Assembly (NCBI GenBank): GCA_027483005.1
Contig: JAIXVN010000381.1
Location: 1-10,625 of the forward strand
Origin: Verrucomicrobiaceae bacterium
GTDB lineage: Bacteria > Verrucomicrobiota > Verrucomicrobiia > Verrucomicrobiales > Akkermansiaceae
Reading direction: 5' to 3'
DNA length: 10,625 nt
In this document: piece by piece, positions 1-6,589 of the stretch
Position numbering within the stretch: the stretch's first letter is position 1
Layout of the letters: each line of letters begins with the position of its first letter
The notes under the pieces: model-generated
Database searches by the model: none
Seen by the model: only the letters and a program-made list of their open reading frames with translations
Told to the model about the DNA's origin: nothing
Made by a program: the position numbers and the translations under genes

Positions 1-757
1 AGGAGGAGGGGTCAACGATTGAGGAGCGGCCTTTGCCCAGGTGGAAGGCGCTTTCGAGGGCTTCGAGGAGGCGCAGGCGATTCGCGGCTGTTAGAGGGAG
101 GCGGTCCTGGACGACGTCGATGTGGGTCTTGAGCCTGGTGATTTCCGACTGCGGTGGCTCATCGGTGCGGAGAACCTGGCCGTCGAGGACGATGCGGAGG
201 AAGCCTTGCTGGTTGAGGAAGGGGAAGAGCTCGGCGCTTTTTGTCTCCGGCGGGATCGGGACCGGGAAGGTGATGAGGACCTGCTTGCCCGGGAGACTCG
301 CGAAGGCCCAATCGGCGGCGGACTCGGGGCTGTCGGGCTGGATTTCCTCGCCGCTGTGGGGGTCGTAGCCTTTCGCGAGGCGGGCGAAGAGGAGCTTCAG
401 GTAATCGTTGAGCTCGGTGAGCGTGCCGACGGTGGAGCGGGTGGTGCGGACGTTGTTCTTCTGTTCAATCGCGATGGCGGGCGGGATGCCATCGATGCGA
501 TCGACGTCCGGCTTGTCCATGCGGTCGAAGAACTGCCGGACGTAGGGCGAGAAGGTCTCGACGTAGCGCCGCTGGCCTTCGGCGTAGAGCGTGTGGAAGG
601 CGAGCGAGGATTTTCCGGAGCCGGAGGGTCCGGTGACGACCGTGAGTTGGCCGAGCGGCAGATCGAGATCGAGTCCCTTCAGGTTGTGCTGACGCGCCCC
701 GCGGATCTGGATCGAGGCGGAGGGCTGGCTGACGGGATTCTCTCTCTTCGCGGACAC
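1..757 (-). CDS. uvrA: UvrA-family excinuclease ABC subunit A, N-terminal part (runs off left edge)
   Basis: DNA-damage recognition ATPase of nucleotide excision repair; it works in the cytoplasm with UvrB to find bulky lesions. The 252 visible residues begin with the first ABC half. The Walker A loop GPSGSGKSS is at about residues 43-51, followed by the hallmark LYAEGQRRYVET (57-68), MDKPDVDRIDGIPPAIAIEQ (80-99), and the RSTVGTLTELNDYLKLLFARL block (about 107-127). The last 120 residues match the UvrB-binding and insertion region in style (QGFLRIVLDGQVLR; VVQDRL). The GTG start at 757-755 is the only usable one, because an in-frame TAA lies three codons upstream. No Shine-Dalgarno is seen. 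The wording SPYVRQFF...PPAIAIEQ resembles the divergent, sometimes tandem, UvrA-like proteins rather than the E. coli form, so a long double UvrA is possible. That cannot be judged without the missing C-terminal part. It lies 50 bases downstream of the kinase gene and may also have its own promoter. Confidence 0.93.
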   Translation of the reverse strand, partial: MSAKRENPVSQPSASIQIRGARQHNLKGLDLDLPLGQLTVVTGPSGSGKSSLAFHTLYAEGQRRYVETFSPYVRQFFDRMDKPDVDRIDGIPPAIAIEQKNNVRTTRSTVGTLTELNDYLKLLFARLAKGYDPHSGEEIQPDSPESAADWAFASLPGKQVLITFPVPIPPETKSAELFPFLNQQGFLRIVLDGQVLRTDEPPQSEITRLKTHIDVVQDRLPLTAANRLRLLEALESAFHLGKGRSSIVDPSS

Positions 758-763
758 GCGCCG

Positions 764-792
764 AGCTTAGGCGGGAATCCCGACGCTGCCAG
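764..792 (-). promoter_or_regulatory. Candidate promoter of uvrA with -10 box almost at the start codon
   Basis: On the minus strand CTGGCA (792-787), a 17-base spacer and TAAGCT (769-764) stand in front of the GTG start, with only 6 bases between the -10-like box and the start codon. Transcription would begin at or next to the GTG, giving a leaderless mRNA. The -35 box matches 4 of 6 consensus bases, so support comes mainly from the repeated pattern at other genes in this window (TAGTCT before the DUF3500 gene, TAGGCT before jetA). Confidence 0.4.
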
Positions 793-807
793 TGGAAGAA
801 CGAGAAA

Positions 808-2664
808 TCAGAGGGGTGGGAGTTTTCTCTCGTCCTTCTTTTCGTCCTTTTGCGGCTCCTCGACGGGAGGGACGACCGGACCACCGAGCATCAGGGTCTC
901 GAAGTGGGTGGCATCCGCTTGGGTGGCGGTGATTTCCGCAGCGAGGGACTCGGCGGCGGTCTCATCGTTCTGGGCCTTGAGGCGTTTGATCTGAAGCTCG
1001 ATGCCGAGTATGTAGGTGCGGGAAAGCTCGAGGAGCTCGGAGGAAAGCTGGCTGTCGAGCTTGGCTTGGGCGGCGAGGTGCTCCGCGAACACATCGCGTA
1101 CCTGATCGCCGATCTTGTCGTTGATTTCCTTGAAATCGAACTTTTCCGGGATCCGGTTGTCCTTTCCGCGGATGGTTTCGAGGAGTTTCTCGATCTTGTA
1201 ATCGGCAGCTTCCTCTCCGTATCCGAGGCGGCGGGAGATTCGTTTCAGGCCACGTCCGAAGGCATCCACGTTTCTGGCAAGGCCTTCCTGGTGTTTGAGC
1301 ACGTTGGGTTGGGCCTTGGTGAGCATGATGTCGCGGGCCCGCTTGAGGAAGCCCTCGAGGTCGAAGTTGCTTGCTGGCTTGTCGGGCTTGATCTCGGGAC
1401 GTTCGACGAAGGCGGGATCCGCAGGCTTCGGCTGCTGGGTGACTTCCGGGGTGGTTGGGCGGGGAAACCCGGGCTGCGTCTGGGGCTTGGGCTCCTGGCG
1501 AGTGATGGGCTTTTCCGGAAGGTACTCCGGTGGTTTCGGCTGTGAGGCCGAAGATGGAAGGCTCGTCGTGGGGACGACGTCGAGGGCAGGGCCTGCGGGT
1601 GTTGGCTGCGGTGGCTTCTTGGTGAGAAAGTAGGCGGCGGCTGCGCCGGCGAGAATGAGCACCACGACCACCATCATGCCCCCGCCACCGGACTTGCGGG
1701 ACTGGGTGGCAACGGGTGTCGGAACGCGGGGGGCGGGCCGATTGGAAACAGGGGCGGCCGCCACGGGGTAGCTGGTGGTGACGGGGCCGCGTGCGCCGGG
1801 GCGGTTGGCGGCTGGGGCGGCGGCGGAGCGCTGTTTGGAACTGCTGAGGGCTTCCACCACGGCCTTCAGGTCCTTGCCCATGGCGGCGGCACTCGGGTAG
1901 CGGAGGTCCGGCCGCGGGTTGGTCGCCCGTTTGACAATCGCGTCGAAGCGTGAATCACAGCCTGAGATGGCGGAGGAAGGGCGCTGGTCGTTGGCCGGCA
2001 GCTTGGTCGTGAGCAGCTCATGAAGCATCACGCCAATCGAGAAGATGTCCGCACGGGAATCGACGGAGGCCGGATGATTGATCACTTCCGGAGCGGTGTA
2101 GTGCGGTGTGCCGTAAACGGTTTCCCCGGCCTCAACCTGCTTTCCAATGACGCGGGCAAGTCCGAAGTCCCCAATCTTGGGCCGACCTTGGGCATCGAGC
2201 AGGATGTTCGCCGGCTTGATGTCGCGGTGAAGGATGCCGTGCTCATGGGCGTGGGCGAGTCCGTCGCAGACCGCCTCGACCAGCTGGCCTGCCGTGACTC
2301 CATCCAGGGCCTTGCCGTAGGCGAAGTGGTAGAGGGAGCCACCGGAAACAAACTCCATGATGATGAAAAGCATGCCATCCACCTCACCGAAATCGAACAC
2401 GCCGATCAGGTTCGGGTGGTTGAGCTTGGCCATGGCCTTTGCTTCGGCCTCGAAGCTTTCGCGGAACGCAGGGTCCGCCCCGAATTCCCTGGGAAGGATC
2501 TTGATGGCCACGACCCGGTCCAGGGAGCGTTGCACGGCGCGATACACCGCACCCATGCCTCCTGTGGCGATGAGGGTCTCAATTTCATACCCGGGGAACA
2601 ACGCCGAGAGCGCCTGCGGATCAGGTGCGGCAAAGGTAGGGGGATGGCTCGGATCGTTCATCAT
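808..2664 (-). CDS. Transmembrane Hanks-type serine/threonine protein kinase
   Basis: Predicted receptor-like protein kinase of 618 residues. The kinase domain spans about residues 26-272 with all key elements: glycine loop GGMGAVY (35-41), ATP-anchoring Lys55 in AIKILP, an acidic helix-C residue near 72-74, catalytic HRDIKPAN (146-153), metal-binding DFG (166-168), APE (191-193) and DxxSIG (206-211, as DIFSIG). Because Arg precedes the catalytic Asp it is an RD kinase. An Ala/Pro-rich juxtamembrane linker (about 275-325) leads to one membrane segment (about 330-346), then a Pro-rich stretch (350-430), a helical domain with no family I recognise (about 433-592) and a charged tail. There are no PASTA repeats. 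The kinase part should be cytoplasmic and the helical part outside the membrane, possibly sensing. Two adjacent ATGs open the frame; the first is used here. It diverges from the globin gene and is followed by uvrA after 50 bases; substrates are unknown. Confidence 0.93.
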   Translation of the reverse strand: MMNDPSHPPTFAAPDPQALSALFPGYEIETLIATGGMGAVYRAVQRSLDRVVAIKILPREFGADPAFRESFEAEAKAMAKLNHPNLIGVFDFGEVDGMLFIIMEFVSGGSLYHFAYGKALDGVTAGQLVEAVCDGLAHAHEHGILHRDIKPANILLDAQGRPKIGDFGLARVIGKQVEAGETVYGTPHYTAPEVINHPASVDSRADIFSIGVMLHELLTTKLPANDQRPSSAISGCDSRFDAIVKRATNPRPDLRYPSAAAMGKDLKAVVEALSSSKQRSAAAPAANRPGARGPVTTSYPVAAAPVSNRPAPRVPTPVATQSRKSGGGGMMVVVVLILAGAAAAYFLTKKPPQPTPAGPALDVVPTTSLPSSASQPKPPEYLPEKPITRQEPKPQTQPGFPRPTTPEVTQQPKPADPAFVERPEIKPDKPASNFDLEGFLKRARDIMLTKAQPNVLKHQEGLARNVDAFGRGLKRISRRLGYGEEAADYKIEKLLETIRGKDNRIPEKFDFKEINDKIGDQVRDVFAEHLAAQAKLDSQLSSELLELSRTYILGIELQIKRLKAQNDETAAESLAAEITATQADATHFETLMLGGPVVPPVEEPQKDEKKDERKLPPL

Positions 2665-2686
2665 CAGGCGGCAGCGGGGCGATCCT

Positions 2687-2715
2687 CAGCTAGGGTCAAG
2701 AATCTTTCAAGTCAA
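2687..2715 (-). promoter_or_regulatory. Candidate promoter of the kinase gene
   Basis: On the minus strand TTGACT (2715-2710, 5 of 6 to the -35 consensus) is followed after exactly 17 bases by TAGCTG (2692-2687). A start about 7 bases further would leave a leader of roughly 15 bases before the ATG at 2664. The -10 box is poor, so confidence rests on the good -35 box, the spacing and the position in the divergent 173-base gap between the kinase and globin genes. Confidence 0.42.
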
Positions 2716-2826
2716 AGGCTCCCAGCGCGTGAATATAGGAGAGGGCAAACCCCAAACCGGGCATTTCAAGTCCTTCAACCCGCAAGTCACACGAGAGTTG
2801 CGCTGGTCACCCGTTTTCCGTTTGTC

Positions 2827-2830
2827 AGGA
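2827..2830 (+). promoter_or_regulatory. Ribosome binding site of the globin gene
   Basis: AGGA sits 7 bases before the ATG at 2838. It is the only well-placed Shine-Dalgarno-like site I see in the window, and it fixes the globin start. The upstream AT-richer stretch of the divergent gap probably holds the globin promoter, but no convincing -35/-10 pair could be chosen. Confidence 0.55.
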
Positions 2831-2837
2831 TGAACCC

Positions 2838-3215
2838 ATGAACGAAGCCGAACTTTACGCCGCCATCGGTGAAGATGGCATCTCTGGAATGGTGGCCGCG
2901 TTTTACCGTCGCATTCGTCAGGATGATCTCCTTGGGCCGATGTATCCCTCGGAGGACTGGGAGGGCAGCGAGCAGCGCTTGCGGGAATTCCTCTGGTTCC
3001 GGCTTGGAGGCGATCCCCGATACGTCGAAAGCCGCGGCCACCCCCGGCTGCGGATGCGGCACATGCCATTTTCCATCGGAGTGGCCGAGCGCGATCGCTG
3101 GCTGAAACTCATGCGGGAGGCCATGGAGGAGGTGGATCTGCCTGCCGCCGCCCAACTGGAACTCGATGCATTTTTCTCTCAAGTCGCGGATTTCATGAGA
3201 AACCGGGAGGACTGA
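2838..3215 (+). CDS. Group II truncated haemoglobin (GlbO-like)
   Basis: Small haem protein of 125 residues, the usual size of the family, expected in the cytoplasm and binding O2 or detoxifying NO or peroxide. It aligns without gaps over the first 88 positions to my recollection of Mycobacterium tuberculosis GlbO: TyrB10 is Tyr23 (AFYRRI), TyrCD1 is Tyr36 (PMYP), the proximal haem ligand HisF8 is His75 within RGHPRLRMRHMPF (66-78), and the group II signature TrpG8 is Trp88 (RDRW). All pocket residues are therefore present and a working globin is likely. The YWGG often seen before the GHP motif is RLGG here, a variation I also associate with other group II members. The start is supported by AGGA 7 bases upstream. 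It is transcribed alone, divergently from the kinase; no partner reductase is adjacent. The physiological ligand cannot be told from sequence. Confidence 0.93.
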   Translation: MNEAELYAAIGEDGISGMVAAFYRRIRQDDLLGPMYPSEDWEGSEQRLREFLWFRLGGDPRYVESRGHPRLRMRHMPFSIGVAERDRWLKLMREAMEEVDLPAAAQLELDAFFSQVADFMRNRED

Positions 3216-3528
3216 TTTCTTGGCGGGCTGGGGTGATGGACGAACCGTTCCGGCCGTCTGACCGTCATCCGGAGCGGGCGGTTTCTTGAAAACTGCAGCG
3301 TCGCGACAAATCCGAACAAGGCGACGCCGACCCGCCCGGTGGCGAAATGGAAACGCGCAGCCGCCAGAGGCCATGCGTCGGCCTCACCACCAGGAAAGCA
3401 GGACAAGCCAGCACAGAAGGGCCAATGGTCTTTTCGCACCCATCGGATGAACGAGTCCGGCGCGATTCGGAACTCCCCGAAGATTTTCCCTCTCGCAGAC
3501 CGCCGGACGCTCCCTCAATGTCGCCCGC
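3216..3528 (+). other. Intergenic stretch of 313 bases without a convincing gene
   Basis: No supported gene lies between the globin stop and the CPBP protease start. Short open frames exist on both strands (for example 3179-3439 minus and 3347-3616 plus), but their translations are Arg/Pro/Ser-rich and resemble no family. A 7-bp inverted repeat GCGTCGC/GCGACGC (3298-3304 and 3321-3327) has a 16-base spacer and no T-run, so it is not a clear terminator. The stretch must carry the 3' end of the globin transcript and the promoter of the CPBP-thiL pair; I could not place either with confidence. Confidence 0.5.
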
Positions 3529-4521
3529 GTGTCCGAGCTGCCTGTTCAAATCTTCCAGACCACCTTTCTCAGCGCCGCCGGGTTGTTTGTCGTGGCCAGT
3601 GCCATCCGGGCGTTGAAATCGAGGGCCACCCTGCTGGAGGAGTCGCCCCTCGATCTGCCCGCTGCAGATTCCGGCGAGTCGCGCTTCGTCGAACTCCCCG
3701 CCTCGGTCCTGGTCGAGTCGGCCGCCGGGTCGCCTGAAGCGACACCTGCCAACGTTTCGAACGTCCTGCCCGTCCTGCCAACGCTGCCGGCCACCCCGGG
3801 GATCGCCACCCGGCATTTCCGGAAACTCGATCTGCTCTGGCTCGGTTTCATCTTCCTGGTCTTCGCCGGTCTGGCGATCGGATCGGCCAAAATGGCGGAA
3901 CAGCCGGAGAAGAACATCGACGCCGCCAACCTGATCACCTCGATCGGCTTCCACTTGTTTCTCGCTGGCTGTACGATCGGCATCATGGCCTGGCGTGTCC
4001 GCATCGCCACCTGGCTCGGGCTGAAATGGAAGCAATGGCCCTGGGCCCTGCTCATCGCCCCGGTCACCGTCGTCTCGATGTGGATCCTCATGGCCGGTCT
4101 CCAGTTCGGTGGCTACATGAAATGGATCGAGTCCCTCGGTGGTGAGGGAGTGCAGGAATCCGTCAAGCTCCTTCAGGACAGCAAGGATCCGGTGATCCTC
4201 GGGCTGATGGCCTTCGCCGCGGTGTTTGTCGCCCCGGTCTGCGAGGAGATCGTGTTCCGAGGTTACTTTTACGCCGCCGCCAAGAAGTTCGCGGGTCCGT
4301 GGCCCGCCGCGATCTGCTCGGCCCTCGTCTTCGGAGCTGCCCATGGCAACCTCGCCGCCCTGCTGCCCCTTTCCATCCTCGCGCTGGTGCTGGTCGCACT
4401 TTACGAGAAAACCGGATCCCTCTGGGCCCCGATCTCCGTCCATTTCTGCTTCAATGGAGCCACCGTGCTGATCCAGGCCATCGGCCGCGCCTACAATCTG
4501 CCGCTCGACCCCGGGACGTGA
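3529..4521 (+). CDS. CPBP-family intramembrane metalloprotease (Abi/Rce1-like)
   Basis: Polytopic inner-membrane protein of 330 residues with the three signatures of the CPBP (CAAX protease and bacteriocin-processing) family. These are EEIVFR with Glu239, Glu240 and Arg244; FGAAH with Phe268 and His272; and HFCFN with His305 and Asn309. The Glu and His residues are those that would hold the metal and activate water. About seven or eight hydrophobic segments are visible (roughly 9-26, 102-119, 135-155, 170-190, 223-238, 256-272, 276-293, 298-316). An Ala/Pro/Ser-rich linker of about 70 residues between the first segment and the rest is longer than in a minimal CPBP protein. The start is GTG at 3529, as no ATG is available in frame upstream. 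Its stop overlaps the thiL start, so the two are probably co-translated. The substrate is unknown; bacterial members have been linked to bacteriocin immunity and protein processing. Confidence 0.9.
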   Translation: MSELPVQIFQTTFLSAAGLFVVASAIRALKSRATLLEESPLDLPAADSGESRFVELPASVLVESAAGSPEATPANVSNVLPVLPTLPATPGIATRHFRKLDLLWLGFIFLVFAGLAIGSAKMAEQPEKNIDAANLITSIGFHLFLAGCTIGIMAWRVRIATWLGLKWKQWPWALLIAPVTVVSMWILMAGLQFGGYMKWIESLGGEGVQESVKLLQDSKDPVILGLMAFAAVFVAPVCEEIVFRGYFYAAAKKFAGPWPAAICSALVFGAAHGNLAALLPLSILALVLVALYEKTGSLWAPISVHFCFNGATVLIQAIGRAYNLPLDPGT

Positions 4522-5420
4522 AAAAGACCCTCCACCAGCTCGGCGAAGACGCGCTGATCTCGCGGCTCATCGAAAAGATGCCGCGCGATCCCGATCCGCT
4601 CGCCGGACCCGGTGACGACTGCGCGGTGATCGATCAGGGAAAGGGTCGTTCGCTGCAACTCCTGAAGACCGATGCCATGGTCGAGCGTGTCCATTTCCTG
4701 GCCACCGCCCCGCCGCGCAAGATCGGCTGGAAAGCCATCGCCCGCGTCACCTCCGACTTCGCCGCGATGGGGGGAATCCCGGATCGATTCCTCGTCACCA
4801 TCGCGCTGCCCGCGCACTGGCCGGTCGCCTTCGTCGAGTCGATCTACCGCGGCATGGCCGACTGCCTCAAGGCCTTTGGTGGCACCCTCGCCGGAGGCGA
4901 AACCACCCGCGTCCCGGAAGGTTCCGCCGCGATGATCTCCATCGCCGCCACCGGCCGGGTGGAGCGGAAAAATCTCGTCCTCCGCTCCGGCGGCAGGCCC
5001 GGCGACCTGATCCTCGTGACCGGCAAGCTCGGCGGCTCGATCACCGGCAAGCACCTCAGTTTCACCCCGCGCCAGGCCGAGTCGCAATGGCTGGTCCAAC
5101 ACGCCAGGCCCAGCGCGATGATGGACCTCTCCGACGGCCTCGCCAAGGACCTCCCGCGCCTCGCCAAGGCCAGCGGCTGCGGCTTCGCTCTGGACTCCAA
5201 CAGCATCCCGAAAACCCGTGGCTGCACCCTCGATCAGGCCCTCGGGGATGGCGAGGACTTCGAGTTGCTGCTCACGCTTTCCCCGAAGAAATGGCCGCAG
5301 CTCGCCGCGAACTGGAAGGCCGTGTTTCCGAAGCTGTCGCTCACGGTCATCGGCCAGCTCACGGATGCGAGCGGGAATCAAGTCGCTCTAACAGGTGGGT
5401 GGGATCCGTTTTCGAAATGA
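4518..5420 (+). CDS. thiL: Thiamine-monophosphate kinase
   Basis: Phosphorylates thiamine monophosphate to thiamine diphosphate with ATP, the last step of vitamin B1 cofactor synthesis, in the cytoplasm. The 300-residue length is near the family norm. The AIR-synthase-like fold motifs are all seen: GPGDDCAVI (30-38), KTDAMVERVHF (50-60), the SDFAAMGGIP block (79-88), AGGETTR (125-131), GDLILVTGKLGGSITGKHL (162-180), MDLSDGLAKDL (202-212) and GDGEDFELLLT (243-253). The acidic residues of GDD, TDAM, SD and GED are the usual magnesium and nucleotide ligands. The chosen start is the GTG at 4518, which overlaps the upstream stop as GTGA and gives the expected N-terminus KKTLHQLGEDALI; a longer in-frame opening from 4299 would lie inside the CPBP gene and is rejected. 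No other thi gene is nearby. Near the C-terminus Leu291 uses a rare CTA codon. Confidence 0.95.
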   Translation: MKKTLHQLGEDALISRLIEKMPRDPDPLAGPGDDCAVIDQGKGRSLQLLKTDAMVERVHFLATAPPRKIGWKAIARVTSDFAAMGGIPDRFLVTIALPAHWPVAFVESIYRGMADCLKAFGGTLAGGETTRVPEGSAAMISIAATGRVERKNLVLRSGGRPGDLILVTGKLGGSITGKHLSFTPRQAESQWLVQHARPSAMMDLSDGLAKDLPRLAKASGCGFALDSNSIPKTRGCTLDQALGDGEDFELLLTLSPKKWPQLAANWKAVFPKLSLTVIGQLTDASGNQVALTGGWDPFSK

Positions 5421-5441
5421 CGGTCTGAAGCGGAGCCCTGA

Positions 5442-5469
5442 TTTCCACCGATCCCTGTCAGGATGGAAA
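5442..5469 (+). terminator. Weak hairpin after thiL, possible transcript end
   Basis: TTTCC and ATCC (5442-5454, with four unpaired bases between them) can pair with GGAT and GGAAA (5461-5469) around a 6-base loop, 22 bases after the thiL stop. There is no T-run after it, so a Rho-independent terminator is not shown. The position between thiL and an independent promoter is the main reason to list it. Confidence 0.2.
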
Positions 5470-5505
5470 GCCGCACGGGAGCGTGGTGACTTCCCAAGGA
5501 TTTAT

Positions 5506-5535
5506 GTGACAGTCCGCCGGATTTCTCCGTAGTCT
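5506..5535 (+). promoter_or_regulatory. Candidate promoter of the DUF3500 gene, leaderless
   Basis: GTGACA (5506-5511, 5 of 6 to the -35 consensus), an 18-base spacer and TAGTCT (5530-5535) precede the ATG at 5541. Only 5 bases separate the -10-like box from the start codon, so RNA would begin at or within a base or two of the ATG. This explains the absence of any Shine-Dalgarno sequence. Confidence 0.5.
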
Positions 5536-5540
5536 GCCGA

Positions 5541-6539
5541 ATGACCTTCAAACTCCTTCCTTTGGTCGCGCTCATGGCGGCGACGGTGGCGCGGGCCGAT
5601 CAGGCCGCTGAGATGGCCGACAAGGCCAAGGCCTTCATCGGGCTGTTGACGCCGGAACAGAAAGCCAAGGCGCTGTTCCCCTTCGATTCCCCGGAGCGTG
5701 ACAACTGGGCCTTCGTGCCACAGCCGCGCAAGGGCCTGCCGCTGAAGGAAATGACCGAGGAGGAGAAAAAGGCCGGCATCGCCCTGCTGAAGGCGGGACT
5801 CAGCGAGAAGGGCGCGCTGAAGGCCGAGACGATCATGTCGCTGGAGGCCGTGCTGGCCGCGCTGGAGAACGATCCGGTGAAGCGCGATCCGGAGAAATAC
5901 TTCGTCAGCATCTTCGGCGAGCCCGGCGATGCGAAGGGCTGGAGCTGGCGCTTCGAGGGCCATCATCTTTCGATCAACCTGACGCTGGCCGGCGGCAAGT
6001 TGGCCGCGACGCCATCGTTCATGGGAACGAATCCGGGCGAGGTCCGCGAGGGACCGAAAAAAGGCACCCGCGTGCTGGCCGCCGAGGAGGACCTGGCGCG
6101 CACGCTGGCCACGACGCTGGCCGAGGCGGGAAAGGCTGTCGTTTTCACCGACAAGCCACCGGCGGAGATCCTCACGTCCGCGCAGCGCAGCGTGAAGCAG
6201 TTGGAAACGGTGGGGGTCGATTACAACTCGCTGACCGACACCCAGAAGGATTCGCTGATGAAGGTCGTGAACGAGTACGTCGGCCGCTATCGCAGCATGG
6301 TGGTCGAGGCCGAGCTGAAGCAGATCAAGGAAGCGGGCGTTGAGAAGATCCATTTCGGCTGGGCCGGTGGCCTGAAGCCGGGCGAGGCCTACTACTATCG
6401 CATCCAGGGTCCGACCTTCCTGATCGAGGCGGCGAACTCCCAGAACAACGCCAACCACCAGCACACGGTGTGGCGCGATTTCAACGGCGACTTCGGCCGC
6501 GATTTCCTCGGCGAGCATTTCAAGGACGCCGCCCACTGA
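5541..6539 (+). CDS. Secreted DUF3500-family protein of unknown function
   Basis: The 332-residue protein begins with a signal peptide (about residues 1-19, cleavage expected after AlaArgAla before AspGln), so it should be exported. The mature part fits DUF3500 as I know the family, whose biochemical role is not established to my knowledge. Typical blocks are NWAFVPQPRKGLPLKEM (55-71), KRDPEKYFVSIFGEP (114-128), WSWRFEGHHLS (134-144), PSFMGTNPGEV (158-168), GTRVLAAEEDLAR (175-187), and a C-terminal YYYRIQGPTFLIE (284-296) with NNANHQHTVWRDFNGDFG (302-319). The repeated histidines in GHHLS and NANHQH, with nearby Asn, Arg and Asp, look like a possible metal or ligand site; that is inference. 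The gene stands alone between thiL and the jet operon with its own promoter-like sequence. Its stop is only 62 bases before the jetA start, so read-through into jetA is possible. Confidence 0.88.
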   Translation: MTFKLLPLVALMAATVARADQAAEMADKAKAFIGLLTPEQKAKALFPFDSPERDNWAFVPQPRKGLPLKEMTEEEKKAGIALLKAGLSEKGALKAETIMSLEAVLAALENDPVKRDPEKYFVSIFGEPGDAKGWSWRFEGHHLSINLTLAGGKLAATPSFMGTNPGEVREGPKKGTRVLAAEEDLARTLATTLAEAGKAVVFTDKPPAEILTSAQRSVKQLETVGVDYNSLTDTQKDSLMKVVNEYVGRYRSMVVEAELKQIKEAGVEKIHFGWAGGLKPGEAYYYRIQGPTFLIEAANSQNNANHQHTVWRDFNGDFGRDFLGEHFKDAAH

Positions 6540-6559
6540 GCGGATCCTGCAATTCTCGC

Positions 6560-6589
6560 TTGGGTTGCGGATCATGCGGCGGCTAGGCT
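6560..6589 (+). promoter_or_regulatory. Candidate promoter of the jetABC operon
   Basis: TTGGGT (6560-6565), an 18-base spacer and TAGGCT (6584-6589) lie before the jetA ATG at 6602. The -10-like box has the same TANNCT form and the same 18-base spacing as the box before the DUF3500 gene. Transcription would start near 6596, leaving a leader of about 5 bases. The -10 box lies in the spacer of the inverted repeat at 6569-6608, so a protein bound there should block RNA polymerase. Confidence 0.45.

Noticed and set aside
350..400. Apparent loss of a Cys pair in UvrA after LLFARLAKG
   Set aside because: E. coli UvrA also lacks a full Cys pair at that place as I recall it, and the true zinc modules lie further downstream, outside the window.
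122..994. Open frame of 290 codons on the plus strand opposite uvrA and the kinase end
   Set aside because: The minus strand shows unmistakable UvrA motifs; the plus-strand product is Gly/Glu/Asp-rich without a family.
2665..2837. Possible shared regulatory sites between the kinase and globin genes
   Set aside because: Apart from the kinase promoter candidate and the globin ribosome site I saw no clear palindrome or repeat.
3298..3327. 7-bp inverted repeat GCGTCGC/GCGACGC in the gap after the globin gene
   Set aside because: Short arms, 16-base spacer and no T-run; expected by chance in GC-rich DNA.
3179..3439. 86-codon minus-strand frame in the 313-base gap, with a hydrophobic patch
   Set aside because: Overlaps the globin 3' end, has no ribosome site and no homology I recognise; possible but unsupported.
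3265..4443. Long open frame of 392 codons on the minus strand opposite the CPBP gene
   Set aside because: Its product is a Gly/Asp/Arg/Glu-rich, low-complexity sequence typical of the antisense of GC-rich coding DNA; the plus-strand frame has clear protease motifs.
5502..6575. Open frame of 357 codons on the minus strand opposite DUF3500
   Set aside because: His/Arg/Leu-rich shadow of the real gene with no family resemblance; the opposite strand has a signal peptide and DUF3500 blocks.
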